Assembly (NCBI GenBank): GCA_963840425.1
Contig: CAWIYZ010000007.1
Location: forward strand, 62,001 to 126,000
From: CADEFX01 sp963840425
GTDB taxonomy: Bacteria > Pseudomonadota > Alphaproteobacteria > Rhizobiales > Hyphomicrobiaceae
Reading direction: 5' to 3'
Length of the DNA stretch: 64,000 nucleotides
A program made the position numbers and the translations under genes. The notes beneath the pieces were generated by a model. That model was not told the origin of the DNA. It searched no databases and saw nothing but the letters and a program-made list of their open reading frames with translations. This document shows positions 1-9,374 of this stretch, piece by piece (position 1 is the first letter of the stretch; each line of letters begins with the position of its first letter).

Positions 1-1019
1 TGCCGCGCCGTCAGGATGTAGGCGGGGATGAGACCGGCAAAGCCGAGTCCGAAGGCGGTTGCGACGGCGAACAGCCCAGCCTCATCTTGAGTCACGACGA
101 ATCCCACCGTCGCAGCGGCCTGGGCCGCCGAGCCGATCACGAGCGTTTTCATGCCGCCGATGCGGTCCGACATCCAGCCCCAGAACTGGCGGCTGACGAA
201 CGCGCAGGTTAGCAACAGCGACAGCATCATGGCGCCGCGCGCCGGCGACAGGCCGATATCGGTGCACAGCGCGATCAGATGCGAGGCCGGCATGGCCATC
301 GGCACGCAGCATAGGAAAGCCGCGCCCGCCAGCAGCGAGAATGTCACGACCGGCGGTAGCCCGAGCACGCTCCCGGCACTCGCTGCGCCGCCTGTCGCTG
401 CCCCTGCCGGCTTCGGATCGGGCGGTGGCGGTCTGAGGAACAGCGCTGCGAGGGGAACAACGATCAGCGCGATCAATATACCGAAACCCACCATGGTGTT
501 CTGCCAGCCGTAGGCCGCCAGCGAGCGCTCGAACAGCGGTGGCCAGAAAGCGCCGGCCACGTACTGGCCGCTGGCGATCAGCGCGAGGGCCGTGCCGCGG
601 CGGCGCTCGAACCATCGTGTGATGTACACGTAAATGGGCGCGTTGATGGCACCGTTGCCGAGCAGTCCGATCAGCAATCCGTGCCCGACGTAGAGCTGCC
701 AGACCTCACCTTGTGCTGACAGGGCGAGGCCGGCGCACACCATCAGCGCGCCGAAGATTGCCGTTGAGCGCACGCCCGTGCGCTCGGCGACCCACCCCAT
801 CAGCAGGCCACCGACGCCGGTGCCGAGCAGGGCCAGCGAGCCCGCCAGCGAAGGCACGGCACGCAGGCCACCCAGGTCCGCCGCGATCGGCCGCAGCGCC
901 ACCGACACCAGATAGGGAGCGCCAAGCGCCACCGAGCAGATCAGCAGCGCGGCGAAAGTCGTCACCCACGCGTCGCGGCCATCTATTCTCGCGTCTGTTT
1001 GCGGATTTTCAGCGAGCAT
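1..1019 (-). CDS. MFS transporter, 3' end beyond the window
   Basis: This is a major facilitator superfamily permease read from an ATG at 1019 down to the window edge, so its C-terminus is missing. The translation begins MLAENPQTDARIDGRDAWVTT and continues as alternating hydrophobic segments and short basic loops, for example GWVAERTGVRS, which resembles the MFS loop 2-3 signature. The family has about 400 residues and 12 membrane helices; about 340 are visible. Its start overlaps the end of the upstream MFS gene by 11 bases, so the two are probably co-translated. The substrate is unknown. The family is secure, the specificity is not. Confidence 0.75.
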   Translation of the reverse strand, partial: MLAENPQTDARIDGRDAWVTTFAALLICSVALGAPYLVSVALRPIAADLGGLRAVPSLAGSLALLGTGVGGLLMGWVAERTGVRSTAIFGALMVCAGLALSAQGEVWQLYVGHGLLIGLLGNGAINAPIYVYITRWFERRRGTALALIASGQYVAGAFWPPLFERSLAAYGWQNTMVGFGILIALIVVPLAALFLRPPPPDPKPAGAATGGAASAGSVLGLPPVVTFSLLAGAAFLCCVPMAMPASHLIALCTDIGLSPARGAMMLSLLLTCAFVSRQFWGWMSDRIGGMKTLVIGSAAQAAATVGFVVTQDEAGLFAVATAFGLGFAGLIPAYILTAR

Positions 1020-2340
1020 TGGCCGGCGCCTGAACGGGCCACAGGTCGGCGCGCCAGTGCGCCGCGATCAGCAGCACGCAGGCAAGTCCGATGCCGGCAT
1101 AGAGCGTCACCGTATTGCTGAAGCCGATACGCTCGATCAGCACGCCGGCGGCCAGCAGCCCGACCGGCAGGCCGTAGATGGCCAACATGCGCACGCCCAT
1201 GACGCGGCCGCGCAGCTGAACGCTGGAATTGCGCAGCAGCATCACCTGCAACGGCACGAGGCTCATGCCCTGCGCAAAGCCGGCTAGCGCCAGCAAGGCT
1301 GTCCCGGCCGGTGCGGTCTCCGCCTGGCCGAACATCAGCAGCAGCACGTACCACGCGGCCGCGAACACGATCATCATGCGCGCCGGCCACAGCCGCGAGG
1401 CGGCGAAGCTCATGCCGATCGAGGCGATGATGGCGCCGGCAGCGAAGCTCGCGATCAGGTAGCCAAGCCCGGTCTGGTCGATGCGGTACACCTCGCGAGC
1501 GACGTAGGGCAGCAGGCCGTTGGTGAAAGGGTAGGCAGTCAGGTTGACCAGGAACGCCAGCCACATGGCGGCCAGCAGTTGCGGTGTGGTCCACACGTAG
1601 GCCATGCCCTCGTGCAGGTCGCGCCACAGCGTCGGACGCACCGCTGCCACGGCGGCTGTGCCGGCGTCGAGCTTGGGCCGTTCAGCCCTGGCCATGGTCA
1701 CGACGCAAATCGTCAGCGCCAGCCCCAACGCGTAGAGGGTCGCGACGATGGCATAGGCGATGGTCAGCCCGAGCGCCGCGAACAGGGCGGCGCCTGCCAG
1801 CGCACCGACGATGCGTGCCGTGTCCTGGGTGGTGCGCGACAGGCTCATGGCCCCCATCAGGTCCTGCGGTGGCATGGTCTCGGCGATCAGCGAGCTGCGT
1901 ACGGCAAGGTCGGATGGGCGCACGCATCCGAGCGCCCCCGCGACAACGAGCACGATCAAGGGTGTGGCGGCGCCATAGAAGATGATGACCGCGAGTGTCG
2001 CCGACAGAGCGAGGTAGACCGTCCGCATGATGCACAGCAGGAGGCCGTGGCCGATGCGGTCGCCGGCCACGCCGAACATGGGTGAGATGAGTGTGCCCAG
2101 AAACTGCAGGGCGGCGAACAGCGTGAGCAGCAGCACCGACCCTGTTTCGACCAGGATGTACCAGCCGAGGATCAGGGTCTCCATCTCGAAGGCCCACGAC
2201 GTCAGCAGGTCGGCCGGCCACTGGAACCGGTAGTTGCGAATCCGGAAGGGGGCGAGGACCGGGGATCTCACGAATGCGCTCACGTCATGCGGAGTGGGAG
2301 GTGATGGCGGGAATGAGGGAACAGCGTTCCACGCCTGCAC
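1009..2340 (-). CDS. MFS transporter (EntS/MFS_3-like)
   Basis: A 443-residue inner-membrane permease. After a proline-rich N-terminus the sequence enters a typical MFS fold (about residues 30-430), with the motif GDRIGHG in the loop after helix 2. The overall pattern (FRIRNYRFQW at the start, long hydrophobic helices, no periplasmic domain) resembles the MFS_3 branch that includes the enterobactin exporter EntS, so export of a small molecule is plausible but unproven. The first 20 residues look unlike a membrane protein start, and a GTG at 2283 is an alternative. Its 3' end overlaps the next MFS gene, suggesting a two-gene transporter unit. Confidence 0.8.
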   Translation of the reverse strand: MQAWNAVPSFPPSPPTPHDVSAFVRSPVLAPFRIRNYRFQWPADLLTSWAFEMETLILGWYILVETGSVLLLTLFAALQFLGTLISPMFGVAGDRIGHGLLLCIMRTVYLALSATLAVIIFYGAATPLIVLVVAGALGCVRPSDLAVRSSLIAETMPPQDLMGAMSLSRTTQDTARIVGALAGAALFAALGLTIAYAIVATLYALGLALTICVVTMARAERPKLDAGTAAVAAVRPTLWRDLHEGMAYVWTTPQLLAAMWLAFLVNLTAYPFTNGLLPYVAREVYRIDQTGLGYLIASFAAGAIIASIGMSFAASRLWPARMMIVFAAAWYVLLLMFGQAETAPAGTALLALAGFAQGMSLVPLQVMLLRNSSVQLRGRVMGVRMLAIYGLPVGLLAAGVLIERIGFSNTVTLYAGIGLACVLLIAAHWRADLWPVQAPANAR

Positions 2341-2453
2341 AAGTTTCGAGCATACTGGACCACCGTTGAATAGGCGGCCAGCACGGATGCAGCTCCGCTG
2401 CCCACAAAATCATCTTGACTCGAAGATCAGCCCGTCACCCCGGATTGGTGACC

Positions 2454-3506
2454 TTATGTGACGTGCGCCGGGCGTGGTGCCGCAGGATGGATGCGCCCAG
2501 TCCTGATCGCATCCCTGGCCGGCTCTACCACCGCATCGGTGAATTTCACCAGAGCCCAGGCGGCCAGCAGAATGCCGGGCAGTGCGTTTATCAGGACATG
2601 CCAGCCACGCACGGGCCCTTCGGGCAACGCCAGAACGACGATGAATCCGACCAGCCAGTGGACGAGAAAGATCGGATAAGCCAAGTCACCGAGAAACTTG
2701 CCGGCAACGGCAAACCGACCCGACCACGCCGGATGCGTAAGGGCAGCCACTAGTCCCGCGAGCGCGACGAGATTGAAATAGTAGAACAGATCGAAGTAGG
2801 CCGACGCGTGGCTACCCAGGATGCCGCAGGCGATAAGGCCACCGACCCATGCGCAGCCGGCGACGCTAGCGGTCAGCCGCGCTGCCCGATCTCCAACTCG
2901 ACGAATTTGCTGTTGTGAAAAATATAGCAGTGCACCAAGGGAGAATGGGAGCAGGGCGGCATAGAACGGTTGATAGCGATACCAGAGCCCACTGCCCACC
3001 CCGAGTGCGATCAAGTGATAAGCAACCGCGCAGACGAACGTGCCTAGCGCCCAAGCGGGCCGGCGCGCCACGAACAGCCACAGCAGCGCGTAGTTGATAA
3101 TCTCGACGCCGACCGACCACGTCGGGGGCACCAGCCGGAATTTGCGGTCGTAGAGCTCGAAGGGTGCGAGCAGCAGATTGCCTGCGAGGTCCCAGTGCCC
3201 GGTCCTGATCCCATATGCGTAGTGATATGCAGTTGCCTCGGGCTGCAGCGGCAAGATGATCAGAAGCGTGGCTCCGGCCACTACGAAGTAGACCGGGAAC
3301 AGGCGCAGCGCGCGATTGGTGGCGAAGGCCGCAAAGCGGAAATCGTACACCTCGTGCAGCACCATCGTCATCAGGTAGCCGGAAAGAAGGTAGAATCCGA
3401 AGACGGCAAACCCGCCCAGATGGCCCCAGGCCGGCGCGCCGCTCAAGTGCGTCACGACCACGAGCAGAGCGAGCACGAAGCGAAGTGCCCCGAGCATTAC
3501 CAGCAA
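2454..3506 (-). CDS. acyltransferase 3 family membrane protein (OafA-like)
   Basis: A 350-residue integral membrane acyltransferase of the Acyl_transf_3 family, which transfers acetyl or other acyl groups onto surface sugars such as O-antigen or exopolysaccharide. The first helix, ALRFVLALLVVVTHL, carries the conserved Arg and His of the family. It is followed by GFYLLSGYLM and about ten hydrophobic segments, ending in a short basic tail. No SGNH domain is fused to it. It stands alone, with a 100-base gap to the MFS gene downstream, so the acceptor sugar cannot be inferred. Confidence 0.85.
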   Translation of the reverse strand: MLVMLGALRFVLALLVVVTHLSGAPAWGHLGGFAVFGFYLLSGYLMTMVLHEVYDFRFAAFATNRALRLFPVYFVVAGATLLIILPLQPEATAYHYAYGIRTGHWDLAGNLLLAPFELYDRKFRLVPPTWSVGVEIINYALLWLFVARRPAWALGTFVCAVAYHLIALGVGSGLWYRYQPFYAALLPFSLGALLYFSQQQIRRVGDRAARLTASVAGCAWVGGLIACGILGSHASAYFDLFYYFNLVALAGLVAALTHPAWSGRFAVAGKFLGDLAYPIFLVHWLVGFIVVLALPEGPVRGWHVLINALPGILLAAWALVKFTDAVVEPARDAIRTGRIHPAAPRPAHVT

Positions 3507-3606
3507 TGTCCCCGAATCGAATCAACTCGGGGAATTGTCTACGCCGGGGACCTGATGCAGAACCGAACTCTACAGTTTACCCCCAAGCCTGATTGCCTCG
3601 TCCCCG

Positions 3607-4582
3607 TCACTCCTTCTTTGCCAGCCCGAGCTTCTCCAGCGCTTCCTTCTCGCTGGCGGCGAGTTTTGGCACGAAGGCCACGTAGTCCTCCGTGTTCATG
3701 TAGCGCCGTATGAAGTCGAACTTGTCGTATAGCTCGGCCACCTTGGGATCGTCATAGGCCTTCTTGAAGGCGTCGTGCAGCTTCTTGACCACGGCCGGAT
3801 CCATGCCTTTGGGGCCGGCCAGGCCGAACGGCGAGTTGAACTCGTACGTGTATCCGAGCTCCTTCAGGACGGGCGTGTCGGGCCACTTCCTGCTGCGCTC
3901 GCCGCCGAGCATCATCAGCAGCCGGAATTCGCCCGAGGCAACGAGCGGCCCCCAGGCCGGGCTCTCCGTCATCGCCATGATGTGCCCACCCAGCAAGGCT
4001 GCGATCGACTCGCCGCCGCCTTTGGTTGGGATGTGTGTGAACTGCACGCCGGACTGGCGCGCCATCAGCTCCATGGCGATGGCGTTAGTGGTGGCAGGGC
4101 CGATGGTGGCGTAGGTGAACTTGCCCGGGTTGGCCTTGGCGAAATCGATGACATCCTTCCATGTCTTGAATTGGCTGTCGGCCTTCACGACGGTGCCCAG
4201 GCTGTAGCCGCCGAGCAGGATGATGTAGCTGAAGTCCTTGAGCGGATCGTAAGTCGCCTTCTGCATGTGCGGGACGCGATAGATGGGAATCGCGATCTGC
4301 GCCACAGTATAGCCGTCCGGCTTGGCGGTGGCGGCCATGTTGGCCGGCCCAAGCGTGGCGCTGCCGCCCGGCTTGTTGTCGACGATGACCGGCTGACCGA
4401 GGTGCTTGGATGCGCTCTCGGCAATGCCGCGGAACAGGATGTCGGCAGAGACGCCGGCCTGGAACGGCACGATCACGGTGATCGGCTTGGACGGGAAATC
4501 GCTGGCAGCTTGTGCCCAGGCGACAGTGGAAGAGGTGAGAAAAGAGTGCGAGTGTGGCGGCTAAAGCCGGAATGCGACGCAT
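3607..4582 (-). CDS. Bug/TctC-family periplasmic solute receptor, one frameshift in the signal peptide
   Basis: This is a periplasmic binding protein of the Bug (TctC) family, which delivers carboxylates and similar anions to TctAB permeases. The long frame (3607-4476) covers the mature protein, with FQAGVSADI near the start, NKPGGSATLG, and the C-terminal helix of the family. The natural start lies in another frame at 4582: MRRIPALAATLALF followed, after dropping one base in the run of four A at 4540-4543 (plus strand), by LTSSTVAWAQA, a normal signal peptide with a cleavage site. The total of 976 bases fits about 325 residues plus one extra base. No tctA or tctB is adjacent, as is common for orphan Bug proteins. 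Confidence 0.85.
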
Positions 4583-4721
4583 CAGCGTTTCTCCCTGTGG
4601 GTGACCTTGCCGGCAACCCCTGTTTGTTGCGATGACCCGGGTCAGGGGAGAGCCGTCCGCCTTTCAGCGGCGTCTTGGTGCGGCATCCCCTGTATCGGTA
4701 AACCCCTGGCCACCGTTGCCA

Positions 4722-4732
4722 ATGGTAACCAT
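4722..4732. promoter_or_regulatory. small palindrome in a divergent intergenic region
   Basis: The 11-base palindrome ATGGTAACCAT lies in the 273-base gap between the divergent TctC receptor (start 4582) and the Asp-box protein (start 4856). The position would suit an operator, but the palindrome is short and could be chance. Confidence 0.2.
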
Positions 4733-4855
4733 TTCGCACCGACCTGTCAGCGCCTGGCGCATTGACACGGGCGGCGCCACCACCGGCGGACGGCGTACTT
4801 TGATGCGTTGCACGACGTGGGCTACTTTGGGCGGGCACAAAAAAGGGAGCGAAGC

Positions 4856-5836
4856 ATGGACGTCGACCTCTATGCAGGCACCGTGGGAATGTCCGTCTGG
4901 TTCAGCAAGGATCTCGGAGAGACCTGGACACGGCCGTCGAGCGCGTCGGGTCTGAACTCGGAGTGCCGGGTCTGGACACTTACCAGCGACGCGGCGACGC
5001 CCGGCCACCTGTATGCCGGCGGCGACCAGGGCCTGCACCGATGGGACGAGGCGGAGCAGCGCTGGGCCCACCTGCCTTCGCCAATGGACGGCCGGCCGAT
5101 CTGGGCGTTGGCGCAGTCGCCGCACGATGCACGTGTCCTGCTCGCGGCCTGCCGGCCGACGGCGCTGTACCGCTCTGATGATGCCGGCAAGACATGGCGG
5201 CAGCTCGACATACCTTTCGCCGACACCTGCATCCAGGTTCTCGTTCCCCGACCGACCCAGATCCTGTTCGATCCCATCGACAAAGACACCATCTGGCTCG
5301 GCGTCGAGGTCGATGCGCTTTATCGCAGCACCGATGGCGGCGAGACGTGGACGCGGCACGACAAGGGCATGAAGTCGGTCGACATCCATGGCGTTGCTGT
5401 GGTCGGTGGCGCGCGAGGTAGCGGCGGTCGCACGATCTACGTGACGACCGACCGCGGTCCGCAGCGCAGCCGCGACAACGGTGAAAGCTGGGAGCCGTTC
5501 GAGCTTCCCTCGCCGTGGCAGTACACGCGCTCTGTGATCCCACGCGCAGACAGGTCCGGCGTCGTCTTCATGACCAACGGCAGCGGCCCGCCCGGTGCGG
5601 ACGGCCGGCTCTGGCGCAGCCGCGACAACGGCGTGAGCTGGGAGGATGCACGGCTGCCCGGGCCGATCAACAGCACGGTGTGGTGGGTTGCGACCAATGC
5701 GGCGGACCCCATGCTGCTGTTCTGCTGCACCGTGCTCGGCCAGATGTTTCGCTCCACGGACGGCGGCGAGAGCTGGGTGAAGCTGAAACGCGAGTTCGGC
5801 GAGATCCGTACCATGCTGTGGCGGCCGGCTGGTTGA
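4856..5836 (+). CDS. Asp-box (BNR) repeat beta-propeller protein, sialidase-like fold
   Basis: A protein of about 326 residues built from repeated Asp boxes (S-x-D-x-G-x-T/S-W). I count six: SKDLGETW, SDDAGKTW, STDGGETW, SRDNGESW, SRDNGVSW and STDGGESW. They are spread evenly along the chain, as in sialidase or photosystem-assembly-factor type beta-propellers. There is no signal peptide, and I do not see the arginine triad needed to call it a sialidase, so its activity is unknown. The ATG at 4856 is preceded by AGGGAG at 4844-4849, which is why it is preferred over the ATG at 4808. It is divergent from the TctC receptor. Confidence 0.85.
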   Translation: MDVDLYAGTVGMSVWFSKDLGETWTRPSSASGLNSECRVWTLTSDAATPGHLYAGGDQGLHRWDEAEQRWAHLPSPMDGRPIWALAQSPHDARVLLAACRPTALYRSDDAGKTWRQLDIPFADTCIQVLVPRPTQILFDPIDKDTIWLGVEVDALYRSTDGGETWTRHDKGMKSVDIHGVAVVGGARGSGGRTIYVTTDRGPQRSRDNGESWEPFELPSPWQYTRSVIPRADRSGVVFMTNGSGPPGADGRLWRSRDNGVSWEDARLPGPINSTVWWVATNAADPMLLFCCTVLGQMFRSTDGGESWVKLKREFGEIRTMLWRPAG

Positions 5837-5872
5837 CACCAAGGTAACATTGCCGGCTTCGATCCACTCTGA

Positions 5873-6493
5873 ATGGCAGCATCAGAAAAGATGACCCTCG
5901 AAGACGGCTACATTGACGTCGCGCCTGGGAAGTTGGCAGCGGTAGTGACGTCGCTGGAGATGCTGGCGCCTGCTGCGCCGCGTTCAGTGCCCGAGCTTGC
6001 TGGCGTCTCGGTGCGGGCCGTCGAGAGCCCCGAGGCGAGCTGGTATCGCGACCTGTATGCCCGTGTCGGGGCGGAAGATTGGCTCTGGTTCTCCCGATTG
6101 AAGCTTTCAACTGGTGCCCTCGAGGCGATCATTCAGCACCCGAAGGTCGAAATTTGCGCGCTGACCGTTGACGGCCGCGATGAGGGACTGCTCGAGCTGG
6201 ATTTCCGCGTGGACGGGGAATGCGAGCTGGCTTTTTTTGGCGTGACCGCGCGATGCATCGGGCGAGGTGTGGGCCGGTTGCTCATGAACACGGCGATCGA
6301 GCATGTGTGGTCGCGTCCCATAACGCGATTTTGGGTGCACACTTGCACTTTGGATCATCCAGGAGCGCTGCAGTTCTACGTTCGCTCTGGTTTTCGGCCC
6401 TATCGGCGGCAAATCGAGATTGCCGATGATCCGAGACTGTCCGGCCTTATTCGTGAGACCGCAGCGCCGCACGTGCCGATCATTCGGCCGTAG
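5873..6493 (+). CDS. GNAT-family N-acetyltransferase
   Basis: A 206-residue cytoplasmic acetyltransferase. The N-terminal 45 residues are low in conservation, and the GNAT core runs from about residue 50 to 190. The acetyl-CoA binding motif appears as CIGRGVGRLLM (Q/R-x-x-G-x-G/A pattern), followed by the typical HPGALQFYVRSGF near the end, where the conserved Tyr sits. The substrate, an amine of a small molecule or protein, cannot be told. It follows the Asp-box gene by 36 bases on the same strand, so the two may share a transcript. Confidence 0.85.
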   Translation: MAASEKMTLEDGYIDVAPGKLAAVVTSLEMLAPAAPRSVPELAGVSVRAVESPEASWYRDLYARVGAEDWLWFSRLKLSTGALEAIIQHPKVEICALTVDGRDEGLLELDFRVDGECELAFFGVTARCIGRGVGRLLMNTAIEHVWSRPITRFWVHTCTLDHPGALQFYVRSGFRPYRRQIEIADDPRLSGLIRETAAPHVPIIRP

Positions 6494-6551
6494 TTGGAGT
6501 GGTCCGGGTGCCTGCTAGAGCATCCTCCGATCGCACGGACGCACAGCCGGA

Positions 6552-6661
6552 CTCCCTCTCCCATGGGGAGAGGGCCGGGGTGAGGGGTCATGGCCTAACA
6601 ATTTGCGCTCTAACCCCTCACCCGGAACCGGCGCGTTCCGACCTCTCCCCACGGGAGAGGT
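6552..6661. repeat. palindromic REP-like intergenic element
   Basis: The 197-base gap between convergent genes holds nested inverted repeats. There is a hairpin CCCTCTCC..GGAGAGGG at 6554-6574. CCGGGGTGAGGGG at 6575-6587 is matched by CCCCTCACCCGG at 6614-6625. A second hairpin CCTCTCCCC..GGGAGAGG lies at 6642-6660. This arrangement is typical of repetitive extragenic palindromes in Hyphomicrobiales. It could also end transcription in both directions. Confidence 0.7.
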
Positions 6662-6690
6662 GAGCCGAGTTCGTGTGATCGCAAACCGCT

Positions 6691-7672
6691 CTAGGGCTTC
6701 GACAGTTTGAAAAGTTTCAATGCGTTGTTGCGACCGATCTCCGCTTTCATAGCTTCATCGATAGGTATGGCGTCGAACCATCGCGCAGCGTCGAGGATGT
6801 CTTCGAAAGGATAGTCGGCCGAGAACATGATCCGTTCAGGACCGATCTCTGCCAAAGCGTGCATCAGGGCAGGCGTGCTGAGGTGGCCCGATGTGGTCAC
6901 ATGAAAGTTCGTGCGAAAATAATCCCCGACCGGCTTGAGGGCCGCGAACTTGTGAGGGGAGTTATGCCATTTGCTGTGATTGTCGATACGCCACAGGTAG
7001 AAGAGCAAGCCTTCGCCAAAATGTCCGACGACGATGTTGAGCCTCGGGCAATCGTCGAACAGACCACTGCCGATCAATCGCAAGGCGTGGACCGCTGTCT
7101 CGGCGCCGAACGCCCAGGTTGGCCCGATCAGCCACGAATGACCCTCGTAGATCGGCGATCGAGCGGGCAGTGGGTTGCGTGGATGCAGATAGAACGGAAC
7201 ATCGAGAGCTTCGACGACGTGCCAGAAGGGTCGGTACTGAGGCAGATCATAGTAGGCCACCGAGTTGGGTGATCCGACCTGCGAGAAACCGTGAACAAGG
7301 GTTCCTCTAAATCCCAGGTCCTTTACACAGCGTTGCAGCTCATTGGCCGGCAAGCTCGGGATCCTGCATGGGGAGCGCGGCAACGCCGGCAAATCGATCC
7401 GGGCGCCTCTGGATCTGCTCGGCCAGCAAGTCATTAGCCTCGCGCGCTACTTGTGCTGCACGCGCAGTGTCGTGAATGGCTTGGATGCCGGGGGCGTTGA
7501 GGGACAGAACCATGATCTCGACTCCCGCCTCATCCATGAGGCGCAGGCGCTGATCTTGAAAGTCGAGGAGCCGCGATCGCAATACATCCCAGAAGTGCGT
7601 GCCGGCGTAAGGTGAACCCTCCAAGGTGGCCGGTATGGCGAAATGATCTTCGAGAGTGACTTTGCCATGCAT
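6691..7672 (-). CDS. amidohydrolase-2 family decarboxylase (gamma-resorcylate/LigW-like), one frameshift
   Basis: This is a metal-dependent decarboxylase or hydrolase of the ACMSD/LigW group. Residues LEDHF near the N-terminus replace the usual HxH, as in gamma-resorcylate decarboxylase. YLHPRNP, VVGHFGE and FSADYPFE further on supply the other metal and catalytic His and Asp positions. The N-terminal part (7340-7672) and the rest (6691-7434) are in different frames. Dropping one base at about 7346-7351 joins MQDPELA to ANELQRCV. The span then encodes about 327 residues, the usual family length. The likely role is reversible decarboxylation of a hydroxybenzoate, but the substrate is inferred from family only. 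Confidence 0.8.
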
Positions 7673-7792
7673 AGTTGGGGCTCCACCGCTGGCATCGACT
7701 CCGAGGCACCGCGATCACTGCTTCACATTCTTGCACGCTTGACCTTCCAGCGACACTTCACACATCGCGTCGTCAGATAGTTTCGCGCACCT

Positions 7793-9085
7793 CTACCGAC
7801 GCCTCCCCATCAGAAACACCGCCATCGCCAAACCCTGCACCATCGCCGCCACAGCAAACAGCATCGGCGCCGCACCGGGATGTACCCCTGTACCCGCAAG
7901 CTCGCGGATCAGGCCGAACGCGGCCGGCGCGAAGGCATAACCGGCCTGTGCCATAGCGACGATGAGCGGCACCACGCGCGCCACGTCTTCCGATACGAAC
8001 TCGACCTGCGCGACCAGCGGCGGCAATGATGTGGCGTTGCCGAAACCGGCGCCGAACAGCACGACGCCGAGCAGCAGCAGCGGAACGTTCTCACCGGCCG
8101 CCAGAAGGAGCACGAGCGAGCCCGCGGCCTGGAAGGCATAGCCGCCGCAGGCCACCAGCCGCCGGTCCGCTCCCGCCGGCATGGTCCAGCCGACGAGCGT
8201 GCGTCCCGCGATGGCCATCACCGTCATCAGCGACATGGCCCAACCTGCGTGGTGCGGGCCGAGCGCCGGAACCAGCAGCGAATAGAGATGCGCCATGAGC
8301 CCGATCTGCGCGAACAGACCGAGCGCCATGCCCGCCGCCAGCGTCAGAAATTTTATGTCGCGCCAGAGCAGTGCGCCGGGCGGTGGCCGCGCAGCCGCAG
8401 ACATCATCTGCGCCGCTGGTGCATCCGCCGCGTCGCCATCGGGTGCAAGACCCATGTCACGCGGCGACTTGGAAAAGACGAGATCGGCCAGCGTCCACAT
8501 GGTGATGAGCATGACAATGCCGATCACGGCCGCGGCCATCGGGAAACCCAGCGTGCCGATGCTCGCGACCCACAGCGGCGAGAACACGATGCCGCCGACG
8601 CTGCCACCGTTGTAGGCCATGGCTAGGGCTGCGGGCCGCGTGCGAACGAACCACGGGGACACGATAGCGTTGACCGCCGCCGCGCTCATGGCGCTCCACC
8701 CGGCCCCGCTAAACAGCACGGCGATGAAAAGCTGCCAGGGCGCCTGCGCTGCGGCCCACCCGGCGATGCCGACAGCAAGTGACACGGTCGCGGCCTTTGT
8801 CACGGTCGCAGCGCCGAAGCGGCGGTAGAGCACCGGCAGGCTGGCGCCCGAGAGCGCGCCGGCGAGGAAATGCACGGTGACGGCGGTGGAGATCAGCGGC
8901 AGTGGCCAGCCGCGCGTATCGCCCAGGACACGCAGGAACACGGGTGGGCCGTAGAAGCCCATGCCCCAGCCGAAGGCCGCCAGCACGAAGGCCGCGGCGA
9001 CCACGCGCCAGCCATAGAATGCTGCGCGCCGCTTCTCCGCCGTGGCTGTCACGGGTCTCACGCTTCCCAGAACCACTTGGCGCAT
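7793..9085 (-). CDS. MFS transporter
   Basis: A 430-residue permease with 12 predicted hydrophobic segments and a cytoplasmic loop in the middle (about residues 200-225). The start FYGWRVVAAAFVLAAFGWGMGFYGPPVF is typical of the oxalate/formate-antiporter-like or monocarboxylate branch of the superfamily. No soluble domain is attached. Its first 28 bases overlap the DUF1127 gene upstream on the same strand. Substrate unknown; the neighbouring decarboxylase makes an aromatic or organic acid a reasonable guess. Confidence 0.8.
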   Translation of the reverse strand: MRQVVLGSVRPVTATAEKRRAAFYGWRVVAAAFVLAAFGWGMGFYGPPVFLRVLGDTRGWPLPLISTAVTVHFLAGALSGASLPVLYRRFGAATVTKAATVSLAVGIAGWAAAQAPWQLFIAVLFSGAGWSAMSAAAVNAIVSPWFVRTRPAALAMAYNGGSVGGIVFSPLWVASIGTLGFPMAAAVIGIVMLITMWTLADLVFSKSPRDMGLAPDGDAADAPAAQMMSAAARPPPGALLWRDIKFLTLAAGMALGLFAQIGLMAHLYSLLVPALGPHHAGWAMSLMTVMAIAGRTLVGWTMPAGADRRLVACGGYAFQAAGSLVLLLAAGENVPLLLLGVVLFGAGFGNATSLPPLVAQVEFVSEDVARVVPLIVAMAQAGYAFAPAAFGLIRELAGTGVHPGAAPMLFAVAAMVQGLAMAVFLMGRRR

Positions 9086-9246
9086 TCGCGTTGCCGCTCG
9101 GCCTCGCTGCGGCCGATGTCGGCCAGAGCCCGTGCGTCCAACTCGCGCAGGGCGGCGCGCGTCCGCATCCGCTGCAACCAGGTGCCGACAGGGACAGCAA
9201 CGGTGGGTGAGGTCACGACGTTTAGAGTGAGCAGGCTGGCGTGCAT
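9058..9246 (-). CDS. DUF1127 (YjiS-like) small protein
   Basis: A 62-residue protein whose middle and C-terminal part matches the DUF1127 pattern: a basic stretch followed by LRELDARALADIGRSEAE. Small DUF1127 proteins of alphaproteobacteria are known to affect RNA turnover and phosphate or carbon metabolism through RNA binding. Whether this one does is not shown by the sequence. It overlaps the start of the MFS gene, so it may act as a translational leader for it. Confidence 0.75.
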   Translation of the reverse strand: MHASLLTLNVVTSPTVAVPVGTWLQRMRTRAALRELDARALADIGRSEAERQRECAKWFWEA

Positions 9247-9374
9247 GGCGGGCTCCTGTAACCGAGTGTTCGAGGCACTCTGCGCTGATGCAGGGGGAAA
9301 TGTTACGATGCCGGCCGAAGCATCCTGGGCGGGCCGGACCTATCTTTGCCCGAAATAGCGAGGAGCCTCACGCC

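Noticed and set aside
4856..5836. Call as a true sialidase
   Set aside because: Asp boxes also occur in many other propellers; the arginine triad and catalytic Tyr/Glu were not found.
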